The translations under genes and the position numbers were made by a program. The notes beneath the pieces were generated by a model. It was not told the origin of the DNA, did no database searches, and saw only the letters and a list, made by a program, of their open reading frames with translations. DNA of 64,000 nucleotides, taken from NCBI RefSeq assembly GCF_024643205.1, contig NZ_JAMKQJ010000019.1, positions 23,619 through 87,618 on the forward strand, read 5' to 3'. How positions within the stretch are numbered: the first letter of the stretch is position 1; every line of letters begins with the position of its first letter. Origin of the DNA: Parapedobacter tibetensis (GTDB lineage: Bacteria; Bacteroidota; Bacteroidia; Sphingobacteriales; Sphingobacteriaceae). This document shows, one piece after another, positions 8,110 to 16,622 of this stretch.

Positions 8110-8250
8110 GATTTTGTTTATTCGTTTATTTGCTTATTCGTTTATGCGCTTATTTGCTAATTCGCTTATTTGCCTATTCGTTTATTCGCTCATTGTCAAC
8201 TCAGCGAACGGCGAATCCGCAAAAAGCGAACTGGCGAATAAACAACCAAA
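8110..8250. repeat. Short TTCG(C/T)TTATT-type intergenic tandem repeat with inverted half
   Basis: Between ispF and gldJ, 8118-8200 is a run of near-identical 9-11-base units (TTCGTTTATTTGC, TTCGCTTATTTGCC and similar). The following bases (GCGAACGGCGAATCCGC, GCGAACTGGCGAATAAAC) carry the same word in the opposite orientation, so the region could fold on itself. It codes for nothing recognisable; a 61-residue reading on the plus strand is low-complexity. Confidence 0.7.
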
Positions 8251-8335
8251 CATAGGCAAATGCCCGCATAATCTCAAATGGTATAATATTTGAGCATACT
8301 GTATCATTCAATTTTTATTGAAAAGCTATTTTAAG

Positions 8336-8367
8336 TTGCAATTAACTGTAATATTTTATTAATTTTG
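8336..8367 (+). promoter_or_regulatory. Bacteroidota-type promoter of gldJ
   Basis: TTG at 8336-8338, 21 bases, then TAATTTTG at 8360-8367, matching the -33/-7 consensus TTG ... TAnnTTTG of the Bacteroidota primary sigma factor. The gldJ ATG lies 28 bases downstream. Confidence 0.5.
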
Positions 8368-8395
8368 ATACTTAGAAGTTGTCTAACTATACCAG

Positions 8396-9955
8396 ATGAA
8401 CATTACAAGAACTTATTTAATTCATTTTCTATTGTTACTTTTTTGCGGAACGCTTTTGAGCGCCTGCAAAAACCAGAGCGGTGTATCGCCGAAGACAGGC
8501 GTTGCATATAACGATCCCTATAATGGGGGGCTCCAAATCAACAGGAAAGTGAAGGAGGGCCCGGGACCAGGGTTGGTGGTCATTGAGGGTGGCACATTCG
8601 TGATGGGCGGTAGCCTTAACGAAGATATCACCTATGCCCATGACAATCTCAAACGCCGGGTAACGGTGGCATCGTTTTATATGGATGAGACTGAGGTGTC
8701 CAACGCCGATTGGCTGGAATACCTCCATTGGCTCAACCAAAATTTCCCTGACGACAAGGAACTTTACTACAATGCCATTCCGGACACCTTGGCATGGCGC
8801 CACCCGCTCTCATACAATGAACCCTATGTAGATCTCTACCTACGGCACCCAGCATACCAGGATTACCCTGTGGTTGGCATCACATGGGAACAAGCCAACG
8901 ACTATTGCGTATGGCGCACAGACCGCGTGAATGAACATATCCTCCGTCAAAAGGGAGCATTGGTCGATTATAAAACACTTGCCGAATCGCAAGCACGCCC
9001 TGGTGAGCCATTCAATACCGACATTTACCTCAACGGGCAGTATAAGGGCGAAGGCATTGACGGCGAACAGATGCCGAAGGATAATACACCGGGTGCGGAA
9101 GATGGCGCACGTAGGACAGTAAGGATGGAAGATGGTGTGCTTAAGCAACCTTATCGTCTCCCTACAGAAGCTGAGTGGGAATATGCCGCTTTGGGGTTAG
9201 TGGGAAATACTGAATACGGCAACGTCGAAGGCAGCAAGGTCTATCCATGGAATGGATTGGGAGTTCGCTCGCCGAAAAGGCGTACCCAGGGATTGATGAT
9301 GGCTAATTTCAAGATTACGGGAGGCGACAACATGGGCGTAGCAGGCTATCTCAATGATGGGGGCGATATCACTGTATCCGTTACCAACTACCTTCCCAAT
9401 GATTATGGATTATACAACATGGCCGGCAACGTCAATGAGTGGGTAAGTGACGTCTATCGTCAACTATCGTATGAGGATTTTGAAGATTTCAATCCTTTCC
9501 GAGGCAACGTATATATGGACAAACAATATGAAGATGCCGAGAAAGGCATCATTGCTAAAGATAAATACGGCCGTCCCATAAAAGTGCCTGCCACAGCCCC
9601 TCGCAAGCAGACCTGGGAAGAACTGCAGGCCGCCACCAATGATTCCGAACAGACGGATTTCCAACACGATGTGCGGGGATTTGCCGATGAACCGAATGAT
9701 GAACTTTATGGTGTAACCACTTTGGTCAATAACAAATCAAGGGTATACAAAGGTGGTTCATGGAATGACCGTGCTTACTGGCTCAATCCGGCCACACGAC
9801 GTTATCTGCAACAAGATGAATCGAATGCCATGATAGGGTTTCGATGCGCGATGACATTGGTGGGCTCGCCTGAAGTAAATACGAGCGTGAAGCCCAGTTT
9901 CCCGGCAAATCGCTCCAAAGCACAAGGAGGCAAAAAAATATTGGGGATCTTCTAA
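8396..9955 (+). CDS. gldJ: Gliding motility lipoprotein GldJ
   Basis: A 519-residue lipoprotein (lipobox LLSAC near residue 24) with a formylglycine-generating-enzyme-like (SUMF1/FGE) fold. Typical GldJ stretches are visible: PGLVVIEGGTFVMGGS, SFYMDETEVSNADWLEYL, then PDTLAWR and LRHPAYQDYPVVG, and the FGE core RLPTEAEWEYAA and YNMAGNVNEWVSDVY with a C-terminal KGGSWNDRAYW. GldJ is an outer-membrane lipoprotein needed to stabilise GldK in the type IX secretion/gliding machine; it is not known to be an enzyme. It stands alone, facing glmS tail-to-tail. Presence of gldJ and gldB suggests a T9SS, though secretion alone, without visible gliding, is possible. Confidence 0.9.
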   Translation: MNITRTYLIHFLLLLFCGTLLSACKNQSGVSPKTGVAYNDPYNGGLQINRKVKEGPGPGLVVIEGGTFVMGGSLNEDITYAHDNLKRRVTVASFYMDETEVSNADWLEYLHWLNQNFPDDKELYYNAIPDTLAWRHPLSYNEPYVDLYLRHPAYQDYPVVGITWEQANDYCVWRTDRVNEHILRQKGALVDYKTLAESQARPGEPFNTDIYLNGQYKGEGIDGEQMPKDNTPGAEDGARRTVRMEDGVLKQPYRLPTEAEWEYAALGLVGNTEYGNVEGSKVYPWNGLGVRSPKRRTQGLMMANFKITGGDNMGVAGYLNDGGDITVSVTNYLPNDYGLYNMAGNVNEWVSDVYRQLSYEDFEDFNPFRGNVYMDKQYEDAEKGIIAKDKYGRPIKVPATAPRKQTWEELQAATNDSEQTDFQHDVRGFADEPNDELYGVTTLVNNKSRVYKGGSWNDRAYWLNPATRRYLQQDESNAMIGFRCAMTLVGSPEVNTSVKPSFPANRSKAQGGKKILGIF

Positions 9956-9990
9956 CACATCCGATAACAAAGAAACAAACGCGCCCCCAA

Positions 9991-11826
9991 CTACTCCACT
10001 GTCACAGACTTGGCGAGGTTACGGGGTTGGTCTACATTGCATCCACGCAGAAGCGCGGTATGGTACGACAACAATTGTAACGGTACAGTGGCTAACAGCG
10101 GAAGGAGCGCCTCTTCGGCATCCGGAATTTCAATGACATAATCCGCCAATTCTCTCACGGCAGTATCCCCTTCAGTTACGATGGCGATGACCCGTCCCTT
10201 TCGGGCTTTCACTTCCTGTATGTTGCTGATAACCTTTTCATATGAAGAGTTTTTGGTAGCTATCACTACTACGGGCATTTCCTTATCAATCAAGGCGATG
10301 GGTCCGTGTTTCATTTCGGCAGCAGGATACCCCTCAGCATGGATGTAGGATATTTCCTTGAGCTTCAAGGCCCCTTCCAATGCCACAGGGAAACCGATAC
10401 CTCTTCCTAAGAAGATGGCATTTGTAGAATCCTTGATTTCGGAGGCAATATATTGGGTAGCCTCATCACATTTCAAAGCCCTTTCGACTAATAAAGGTGC
10501 ATCTTCAAGGGCGGTGAGCAGTTCTACCAGCTTGCTTTGGGGCAACGTGCCTCGCAGTTGTGCGGTATATAAGGCAATTAAGGTGAGTACCGTCACTTGG
10601 GCAGTAAAGGCCTTGGTGGAAGCCACCCCAATTTCTGGCCCCGCATGGGTATAAACCCCACCGTGTGTCAACCTCGGTATGGAGGAACCTACCACATTAC
10701 ATATCCCCAATATGGTAGCCCCACGTTCCTTCGCCAACTCCACGGCGGCCATGGTATCGGCCGTTTCGCCCGATTGTGAAATGGCAATGACGATATCTTT
10801 TTCCGTAATAATCGGGTTTCGGTACCTGAATTCGGAAGCATATTCTACCCCTACGGGTACACGTGCATATTCCTCGATAAGATATTCACCCACTAGACCT
10901 GCATGCCATGAGGTGCCGCAAGCCACGATAATAATCCGGTCGGCATTGCGAAGTTTCTCTGCATATTCTTTAATTCCGCCCAATTGCACTTTGCCTTCCT
11001 GCGGATAAATCCGCCCCCGCATGCAATCACGGATGGAGCGGGGCTGTTCATGGATCTCCTTAAGCATGAAGTGCTCATATCCTGCTTTTTCAAGCATCTC
11101 TAAATGCATTTCCAATTTTTGGATATAGGGCGTCTGCACTTCGTTATCGATGTTTTTCAGGAGCAATGCATCATCACTAATAAAGGCGATTTCCTGATCT
11201 TTGAGGTAAACCACATTACGTGTATATTCAATAATCGGGGAAGCGTCTGATGCGATAAAATATTCCTTTTCACCTATCCCTATAACCATTGGGCTACCTT
11301 TTCGTGCTGCAACCAATTGGTTCGGATGTTCTCGGTCGGCAATCACGATGGCATATGCACCGACCACTTGGGTGAGCGCAATTCGGACAGCTTCCAGCAA
11401 ATCCGTGTTTTCCGCTTCCATGATATCTGCAATCAGATGGATCAGCACTTCCGTATCGGTATCGCTCTTAAACGTATGCCCTCTGCTCGCCAATTCTTCC
11501 TTCAAGGTGGCATAATTTTCTATAATGCCGTTATGCACGATCGCTAAGCGTTCGTCTTCCGAAAAATGCGGGTGCGCATTGCGGTCGGATGGTTCCCCGT
11601 GTGTAGCCCACCGGGTATGGCCGATCCCTACCCTTCCGCGCAAATCCTTGCCTTCGGCAAAGGCTTCCAAATCGGTTACCTTTCCGGCTTTTTTATAACT
11701 ATTAATTCCTTGGGCGACAAGTGCGATGCCGGCGCTATCATACCCACGGTATTCGAGGCGTTTCAATCCTTTTACAATGATGGGCCATGCTTCTTTTTGG
11801 CCAATATATCCTACTATTCCACACAT
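9991..11826 (-). CDS. glmS: Glutamine--fructose-6-phosphate aminotransferase (isomerizing)
   Basis: A 611-residue full-length GlmS making glucosamine-6-phosphate from fructose-6-phosphate and glutamine, the first step to UDP-GlcNAc for murein and LPS. The N-terminal glutaminase domain starts with the catalytic Cys (MCGIVGYIG) and has the RWATHGEPSDRNAHPH segment; two SIS domains follow (CGTSWHAGLVGEYLIEE; SQSGETADTMAAVELAK; EGALKLKEISYIHAEGYPA). It ends with the invariant LAKSVTVE. No riboswitch/ribozyme-like leader was recognised upstream. Confidence 0.98.
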   Translation of the reverse strand: MCGIVGYIGQKEAWPIIVKGLKRLEYRGYDSAGIALVAQGINSYKKAGKVTDLEAFAEGKDLRGRVGIGHTRWATHGEPSDRNAHPHFSEDERLAIVHNGIIENYATLKEELASRGHTFKSDTDTEVLIHLIADIMEAENTDLLEAVRIALTQVVGAYAIVIADREHPNQLVAARKGSPMVIGIGEKEYFIASDASPIIEYTRNVVYLKDQEIAFISDDALLLKNIDNEVQTPYIQKLEMHLEMLEKAGYEHFMLKEIHEQPRSIRDCMRGRIYPQEGKVQLGGIKEYAEKLRNADRIIIVACGTSWHAGLVGEYLIEEYARVPVGVEYASEFRYRNPIITEKDIVIAISQSGETADTMAAVELAKERGATILGICNVVGSSIPRLTHGGVYTHAGPEIGVASTKAFTAQVTVLTLIALYTAQLRGTLPQSKLVELLTALEDAPLLVERALKCDEATQYIASEIKDSTNAIFLGRGIGFPVALEGALKLKEISYIHAEGYPAAEMKHGPIALIDKEMPVVVIATKNSSYEKVISNIQEVKARKGRVIAIVTEGDTAVRELADYVIEIPDAEEALLPLLATVPLQLLSYHTALLRGCNVDQPRNLAKSVTVE

Positions 11827-11916
11827 AGTTCAAATTTGTTTTTTTATTTCCTCATGCTTATAGACCGCAATGATGGATTCCGGTTAAGTTTCTTTGTAAT
11901 TCAGCAATTATTTTGC

Positions 11917-11924
11917 CAAAGCTA
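11917..11924 (-). promoter_or_regulatory. -7 box (TAGCTTTG) upstream of glmS
   Basis: On the minus strand TAGCTTTG fits TAnnTTTG, about 90 bases before the glmS ATG. A good -33 TTG at the usual distance was not found, so the call is weak. Confidence 0.35.
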
Positions 11925-11940
11925 CAACAATTTACAAAAA

Positions 11941-11970
11941 AAAAGCATCCACCTACCGGCGGATGCTTTT
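11941..11970 (-). terminator. Rho-independent terminator after the DUF4270 gene
   Basis: Perfect 10-bp stem AAAAGCATCC / GGATGCTTTT with a 10-base loop, flanked by a long A run on the plus strand (T run on the minus strand). It lies 30 bases after the DUF4270 stop and may work in both directions. Confidence 0.8.
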
Positions 11971-12000
11971 CCATGTACCTAATATATTTCCATCCGTATA

Positions 12001-13464
12001 TCAATTATCGGATGGGGTGTAATAGATATTCAGTTTCATCTTGAATTCAGCGCTATTTCCCCCACCTATGACAGCCCTGCTACCGGTGTTCAATCCCGGT
12101 TGGAAAGGAACCAAGGGATCGGATGTAGATGCCGGTGCGATAAAGAATTCACTGCTATTGATCTTTCCGAGGAGCAGGTCCTGGATATATGAAGTAAGAT
12201 GGAAAACATACCGCTTCTGATCATTTTTGTAATCTCCCCCGAAAGCCATCCAATGACCGTATCGATACCAAAGGCTACGTCTGTCTCCTAAGAAATTGTT
12301 GCCACTGTTCCGTGAATCCCCATCGGGTATGGGCTGCCGCTGTCCAGCGATATCCTCCCGGTAAAGGGTAAGCCGGGGAGCTTGTGCATCAAATGTACTT
12401 CCTGACGTTTCGGAATCTACATAAAGTACCAGTTCCGCTTTATTTACGGCGATTCTTCGCCCTTTCAAGGAATCAATGTAAGGGATCTGCAGGCGGGTCC
12501 GGAGACCAGTAGGTGCCAGCAAATACAATGTTTCGAAATTGCCATTGGGATTACCCAATTGAGCCTGCACAGCCGCTGTATATTCATGTTTTACGGCTGA
12601 GGAAATCCTTGGGAACGTGGAACCCGTGGAGGTTTGCACGGTCGTTGGCAAAAACGTGCGGACAGTATCAATAGCTGCATCATCCCCCTCTTCTCCATTG
12701 GGTTGCCGGTAAGTAAGCTCGATGCCCGTCACATTGTTTACACCCCTGAAGGTAACTAATCCGCCAATTCCCTCCATTGCACTTTCATCCACCTGCAAAT
12801 AAAGTCCTTTCACATGGCTATTGAAACCCACCTCGGTAGAAAGCAGGGCCGAATCAACCGATTCACTGAGCAGTCCTTTGAAAAAACTGGGTGAGAGTGC
12901 TATACGCAACTGAGGTTCGGCTTTTACTAAGGAATCTTTCCCATCGATATGCCTGATGACGCTGATACTGTCGGTGTTTTTATAAGCAAAGCGGTTGATT
13001 GTTCTAGACCCGATAACGTCTTCTTTAGCCATCCACTGTTTTGTGGAATACTCCCCAACCACATACACTTCATCCAATTGCCGAACCTGTAGCGGGAATG
13101 TGGAATTAACCGTATCTCCGAAGTACTCTGACCCATAAGGAAGTACAAGTATAACAGAATCTATCTCCGCATCGGAGCGGATACGGGGCACTGTTGTAGG
13201 CTTGCCAATGGCTAGCGCGAGGTCCGCTACGGTCTTTCCGATCACTGGATCATCAAACACCCCGAAAGTCGTTTGGCTGAACGAAGCCGACCGAGCACTG
13301 TCGTCGCGGAGCGTTACCGTACGCAGTGAAAGTGTATCCGTCAATACACCCACAACCTCCATATCTGGATCTACATCCAGTCCTATTCCAGATGGGTTTT
13401 TACAACTACCCAAAACAAAAAGACTTATCAACAGGGTCAATAAGTCTTTGGTATGATACTTCAT
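12001..13464 (-). CDS. DUF4270-family lipoprotein
   Basis: A 487-residue lipoprotein (lipobox VLGSC) of the DUF4270 family, found almost only in Bacteroidota. Family features: GLDVDPDMEVVGVLTDTLSL after the lipobox, SFSQTTFGVFDDPVIGKTVA, and the late segment LYREDIAGQRQPIPDGD with YVFHLTSYIQDLLLGK. It is predicted to sit in the outer membrane as an all-beta protein; function is unknown. It is found next to the short glycogen-synthase-like gene and the panCD genes in related genomes, an arrangement repeated here. Terminator just downstream. Confidence 0.85.
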   Translation of the reverse strand: MKYHTKDLLTLLISLFVLGSCKNPSGIGLDVDPDMEVVGVLTDTLSLRTVTLRDDSARSASFSQTTFGVFDDPVIGKTVADLALAIGKPTTVPRIRSDAEIDSVILVLPYGSEYFGDTVNSTFPLQVRQLDEVYVVGEYSTKQWMAKEDVIGSRTINRFAYKNTDSISVIRHIDGKDSLVKAEPQLRIALSPSFFKGLLSESVDSALLSTEVGFNSHVKGLYLQVDESAMEGIGGLVTFRGVNNVTGIELTYRQPNGEEGDDAAIDTVRTFLPTTVQTSTGSTFPRISSAVKHEYTAAVQAQLGNPNGNFETLYLLAPTGLRTRLQIPYIDSLKGRRIAVNKAELVLYVDSETSGSTFDAQAPRLTLYREDIAGQRQPIPDGDSRNSGNNFLGDRRSLWYRYGHWMAFGGDYKNDQKRYVFHLTSYIQDLLLGKINSSEFFIAPASTSDPLVPFQPGLNTGSRAVIGGGNSAEFKMKLNIYYTPSDN

Positions 13465-13566
13465 TCGAATGCTGTTTGTTCTTTAAATGACCAAATGGAA
13501 CATGCATGTTGGCTTGTCTTATTGGCAAACATGCATGTTTAATTAGCAAAGAAATTAAACCAAAAA

Positions 13567-14397
13567 TTATGCTTCCACTTCCGTCTCAAGCTCCACGCTT
13601 GAAAACTGCTCGTAAAGGTTACAATAATTTTCGAATTCTTCGGTGTTTTCCAGCTCAAATACTGGAATATCGCCATTTTTAACAATATTTAACACTTGCT
13701 CATCCACGGCCTCGCCGCTAAGTACCACGGCATCCGAATAAGCCAACGCACCTTGATACAAGCCAGCGTAGTCGGCGGCACCATAAGGTGCTACATCATC
13801 GGCCGTCATATTGCCCGTTAATGCTATTTCCGCGAAATTTTCACCCAAAGAAGTGTCAAAATCTTCTTTATAAAGGGAATAAATCACTTTAGCATCCTTG
13901 AAAGTGGGGTCATCTTTATACGCGGTCTTCACATATGCCGGTATCAATGCACTCATCCATCCATGGCAATGGATCACATCCGGTGACCATCCTAATTTTT
14001 TAACAGTCTCCAACGCACCCTTACAGAAAAATACAGTACGCTCATTATTGTCGTCATAGAACTTGCCGCAGTCATCGCAAAACACATGCTTACGTTGGAA
14101 ATATTCCTCGTTATCCAAAAAATACACCTGCATGCGCGCTGCCGGTATGGAAGCAACTTTGATGATCAATGGGTTGTCATTGTTGTCTACAACAATGTTC
14201 ATCCCTGAAAGTCTGATAACCTCATGCAAACGGTTACGCCGCTCATTGATATTGCCAAAACGAGGCATCAAAATACGGATTTCGTATCCTTTTTCCTGCA
14301 TAGCTTGTGGCAATTGGCGGGTGATTTCAGAAATTTTACTTAGTTCGAGGAAAGGCGACATCTCGTGGGTAACAAACAGTATCTTCGTTTTTGCCAT
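13567..14397 (-). CDS. Short glycogen/starch synthase-like protein (GT5 N-terminal domain)
   Basis: About 276 residues, starting MAKTKILFVTHEMSPFLEL (ATG at 14397; another at 14403). It matches the N-terminal Rossmann half of GT5 glycogen synthases: SKISEITRQLPQAMQEKGYE, RILMPRFGNINERRNRLHE, and DVIHCHGWMSALIPAYVKTA. The usual N-terminal K-x-GGL (ADP-glucose-binding) motif is replaced by SKISEI, and the C-terminal GT-B half is missing, against about 480 residues in true synthases. Catalysis is therefore doubtful. Such short forms are a regular Bacteroidota family encoded divergently from panC, as here. Confidence 0.8.
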   Translation of the reverse strand: MAKTKILFVTHEMSPFLELSKISEITRQLPQAMQEKGYEIRILMPRFGNINERRNRLHEVIRLSGMNIVVDNNDNPLIIKVASIPAARMQVYFLDNEEYFQRKHVFCDDCGKFYDDNNERTVFFCKGALETVKKLGWSPDVIHCHGWMSALIPAYVKTAYKDDPTFKDAKVIYSLYKEDFDTSLGENFAEIALTGNMTADDVAPYGAADYAGLYQGALAYSDAVVLSGEAVDEQVLNIVKNGDIPVFELENTEEFENYCNLYEQFSSVELETEVEA

Positions 14398-14443
14398 CTC
14401 CAAATATTTGTTTTTTTTTAATTAGAAAAGTAAAATCGGTTTG

Positions 14444-14474
14444 CAAAGATAATCATTTTTTATCAAAATAACAA
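14444..14474 (-). promoter_or_regulatory. Promoter of the glycogen-synthase-like gene
   Basis: On the minus strand TTG (14472-14474), 20 bases, TATCTTTG (14444-14451): a full match to the Bacteroidota promoter consensus, ending 47 bases before the ATG. Confidence 0.65.
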
Positions 14475-14520
14475 TTAGTTGCCCAGCCTGCCAATAAGAT
14501 AACGCAAAAAATTACCATTT

Positions 14521-15390
14521 TTGTCGAACAAAAATTCGTTTGAACCATTGGAAATAGTTAAGACCAAGGAATCATTGCACCAGCATCTGCAATCTTATCG
14601 CAACGATAGGTTGCGCATTGCTTTTGTGCCCACCATGGGGGGCCTGCATCAAGGCCACATTGCCCTGATCAACCATGCGAAAACATTGGCCGATATGGTG
14701 GTATGCAGTATTTTCGTGAACCCGACGCAATTCAATGACCCAAGAGACTTGGAAAAATACCCACGCCCTATCGAAAAAGACACCAACATGTTGGCTCAAG
14801 CTGGTTGCGATGTGCTTTTCAAGCCAGAAGTGGAGGAAATGTACGGGCAGGATGAACAATGGCATATTAATCTCGGACACCTGGACAACGTGTTGGAAGG
14901 TCTGCACCGCCCTGGGCATTTCCAGGGGGTCACGCAGATTGTTAAAAAACTATTCGATGCCGTGCAACCCGATATAGCATGCTTTGGTCAAAAGGATTTC
15001 CAACAGTTCAAGGTGGTGGAGCAGCTGGTAATCCAGCTACAGCTGCCCATAACATTGGAAATGTGCCCTACCGTTAGGGAACCGGATGGATTGGCCATGA
15101 GCTCACGTAATGTGCGGTTATCGGAAAACGGACGTAAACAAGCCCTCGCGCTTTATCAAACCTTATTGCAAACCAAGGCCGGCCTGCATAGAAAAAGCAT
15201 CAGAACCTTGCGGGATGATGCGATCAACATGTTGGAAAACAACCCCGGTATCCGACTGGAATACTTCGCTATACATGATACGGAATCTTTTACAGAAGCA
15301 GATAGTCTGGTGAAAAATCAGCAATTGGTGGCATTAGTTGCTGCTTGGGTAGACGGCATAAGGCTTATTGACAATATGCTGTTAACGTAA
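14521..15390 (+). CDS. panC: Pantothenate synthetase
   Basis: A 289-residue enzyme joining pantoate and beta-alanine with ATP in the cytosol (pantothenate/CoA pathway). Signatures: FVPTMGGLHQGHIALI (class-I HxGH nucleotidyl-transferase motif), SIFVNPTQFNDPRDLEKYPR, FGQKDFQQFKVVEQLV, and MSSRNVRLSENGR (KMSKS-like loop). No ATG fits. The listed TTG at 14521 and a TTG at 14548 (giving MEIVKTKESLHQHLQS, closer to the usual PanC N-terminus) are both possible starts. panD follows after a repeat-bearing spacer. The promoter region is shared with the divergent glycogen-synthase-like gene. Confidence 0.95.
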   Translation: MSNKNSFEPLEIVKTKESLHQHLQSYRNDRLRIAFVPTMGGLHQGHIALINHAKTLADMVVCSIFVNPTQFNDPRDLEKYPRPIEKDTNMLAQAGCDVLFKPEVEEMYGQDEQWHINLGHLDNVLEGLHRPGHFQGVTQIVKKLFDAVQPDIACFGQKDFQQFKVVEQLVIQLQLPITLEMCPTVREPDGLAMSSRNVRLSENGRKQALALYQTLLQTKAGLHRKSIRTLRDDAINMLENNPGIRLEYFAIHDTESFTEADSLVKNQQLVALVAAWVDGIRLIDNMLLT

Positions 15391-15411
15391 CGTTGGAACG
15401 GGTGTACATAA

Positions 15412-15467
15412 ACCGAGCAGAGCGAGCTCATCAAGGATAACCGAGCAAAGCGAGCTCATCGAAGATA
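15412..15467. repeat. Two tandem 28-bp repeats between panC and panD
   Basis: Two 28-bp copies (15412-15439, 15440-15467) share the core ACCGAGCARAGCGAGCTCAT and differ at three positions or so. Next to them 15490-15542 has a 'CGCAGAGACCACAAAGGCG...CGCGAAGGCCACTAAGG' type of imperfect repeat common between bacterial genes. No coding content was seen. Confidence 0.7.
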
Positions 15468-15549
15468 AATGCAGCAATCTATTTAAAAGGGTTCACGCAG
15501 AGACCACAAAGGCGCTCCGCTTTCTCGCGAAGGCCACTAAGGAATGGGC

Positions 15550-15583
15550 TTGGCAAACATTATTTATATTTTCCGTATCTTTG
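15550..15583 (+). promoter_or_regulatory. panD promoter, probably giving a leaderless mRNA
   Basis: TTG (15550-15552) and TATCTTTG (15576-15583), a 23-base spacing. The ATG begins 4 bases after the -7 box, so transcription would start at or next to the start codon. No ribosome-binding site is present. Confidence 0.55.
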
Positions 15584-15587
15584 CACC

Positions 15588-15935
15588 ATGATTATCGAGG
15601 TATTGAAATCCAAGATCCATCGGGTACGTGTCACGCAAGCTGAATTGAATTACGTGGGCAGTATTACGATTGATGAGGATTTGATGGATGCTGCAAACAT
15701 CGTTGCCAACGAAAAAGTGCAGATTGTGAACAACAATAATGGGGCACGATTCGAAACCTACGTCATCAAAGGTGAACGCGGATCGGGCATCATCTGCCTC
15801 AATGGCGCTGCAGCACGTTTAGTGCAAGTGGGTGATATCATCATCGTTATTTCCTACGCGCAAATGGATATCGAGGAAGCCAGGAAACACGAACCCACCT
15901 TGGTGTTTCCGGACGAGAACAATCGGTTGATTTAA
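15588..15935 (+). CDS. panD: Aspartate 1-decarboxylase (pyruvoyl-dependent proenzyme)
   Basis: A 115-residue proenzyme making beta-alanine from aspartate for pantothenate synthesis. The self-cleavage site Gly-Ser is present (ELNYVGSITIDEDLMDAANI), where Ser becomes the pyruvoyl group. Other family marks are EKVQIVNNNNGARFETYVI and RGSGIICLNGAAARL. Full length. With panC just upstream, it supplies the second PanC substrate. Own promoter with the start codon right at the transcription start. Confidence 0.97.
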   Translation: MIIEVLKSKIHRVRVTQAELNYVGSITIDEDLMDAANIVANEKVQIVNNNNGARFETYVIKGERGSGIICLNGAAARLVQVGDIIIVISYAQMDIEEARKHEPTLVFPDENNRLI

Positions 15936-16007
15936 TTTATTTGATACTCACCTACAGTATGTTATGATATTTAATTAAAAATGTTAGACTAATCAAACTT
16001 TTTCGTT

Positions 16008-16069
16008 TATCTTTGTGGCATTGTATTCAACATGATACAATAACCGTGTTTATTTTGTGATTATCTTTG
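16008..16069 (+). promoter_or_regulatory. Two -7 boxes flanking an inverted repeat upstream of the His-rich/TonB operon
   Basis: TATCTTTG occurs at 16008-16015 and again at 16062-16069. Between them is a perfect 7-bp inverted repeat ATTGTAT (16020-16026) / ATACAAT (16035-16041) with an 8-base spacer. The layout suits an operator for a metal-responsive repressor (inference). The GTG start of the first gene lies 22 bases after the second box. Confidence 0.5.
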
Positions 16070-16091
16070 TATCACTGTTAGTTAGTCAAAT

Positions 16092-16457
16092 GTGAGATGG
16101 AATAGCAACATACGTTCGAGTGTCGCCCTTTTTCAGGTGATTTTGTTCTGCTTAATCACAGTAAGTGGAACGATCTTTATGCATAAGCATAAGACCGCCG
16201 ATGGACGGATTGTTATCCACACCCACCCCTACAATTTAAAAAAAGACCCTGACGCATCCAAGCATCACCATTCTGATAGTGAGGTACATTTATTGGATGC
16301 GGTCTTCCAAGGCAGCTTCATCTGTACGGACTTCACCCACTATGAGCAGCCTGTCATTATACCGATAAGTGTCGCTTACCATGCGTACAGGGCATTGAGC
16401 CCGCAAACCAATCCGTTCCTCCATATTTACTTAAGAGGGCCGCCGCATAGCTGTTAA
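16092..16457 (+). CDS. Small secreted histidine-rich protein upstream of TonB receptor
   Basis: A 121-residue protein starting at GTG (no ATG in frame). One hydrophobic segment (SVALFQVILFCLITVSGTIF) is a signal peptide or anchor. It is followed by a His-rich part: MHKHKTADGRIVIHTHPYNL and DASKHHHSDSEVHLLDAVF. This composition suggests binding of Zn2+, Cu2+ or another transition metal. I recognise no named family. It sits directly before a TonB-dependent receptor, so it may bind metal for that receptor or sense it. Confidence 0.65.
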   Translation: MRWNSNIRSSVALFQVILFCLITVSGTIFMHKHKTADGRIVIHTHPYNLKKDPDASKHHHSDSEVHLLDAVFQGSFICTDFTHYEQPVIIPISVAYHAYRALSPQTNPFLHIYLRGPPHSC

Positions 16458-16622
16458 AACTTACGCGACTTCAAACGTCGGTCTAGTTACTACCCCCGCC
16501 CTTCGGGTTATTTCAAATTTTTCGCTCGATGACCTTAATCAATGGTTCATGATAACCATCCGTTATTTGTGGTCATCAGCTTATTGTCAGTCATATATTA
16601 CTCACTTCTATTTTCAAATCTA

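Noticed and set aside
8118..8200. CRISPR-like array
   Set aside because: Units are only 9-11 bases and contiguous, with no unique spacers and no cas genes in the window.
8108..8293. 61-residue frame MILFIRLFAYSFMRLFANSL...
   Set aside because: A product of the TTCG(C/T)TTATT repeats; low-complexity with no conserved feature.
11827..11940. glmS ribozyme or glucosamine-6-phosphate riboswitch upstream of glmS
   Set aside because: The leader is too short and shows none of the expected pairing; this ribozyme is typical of Firmicutes.
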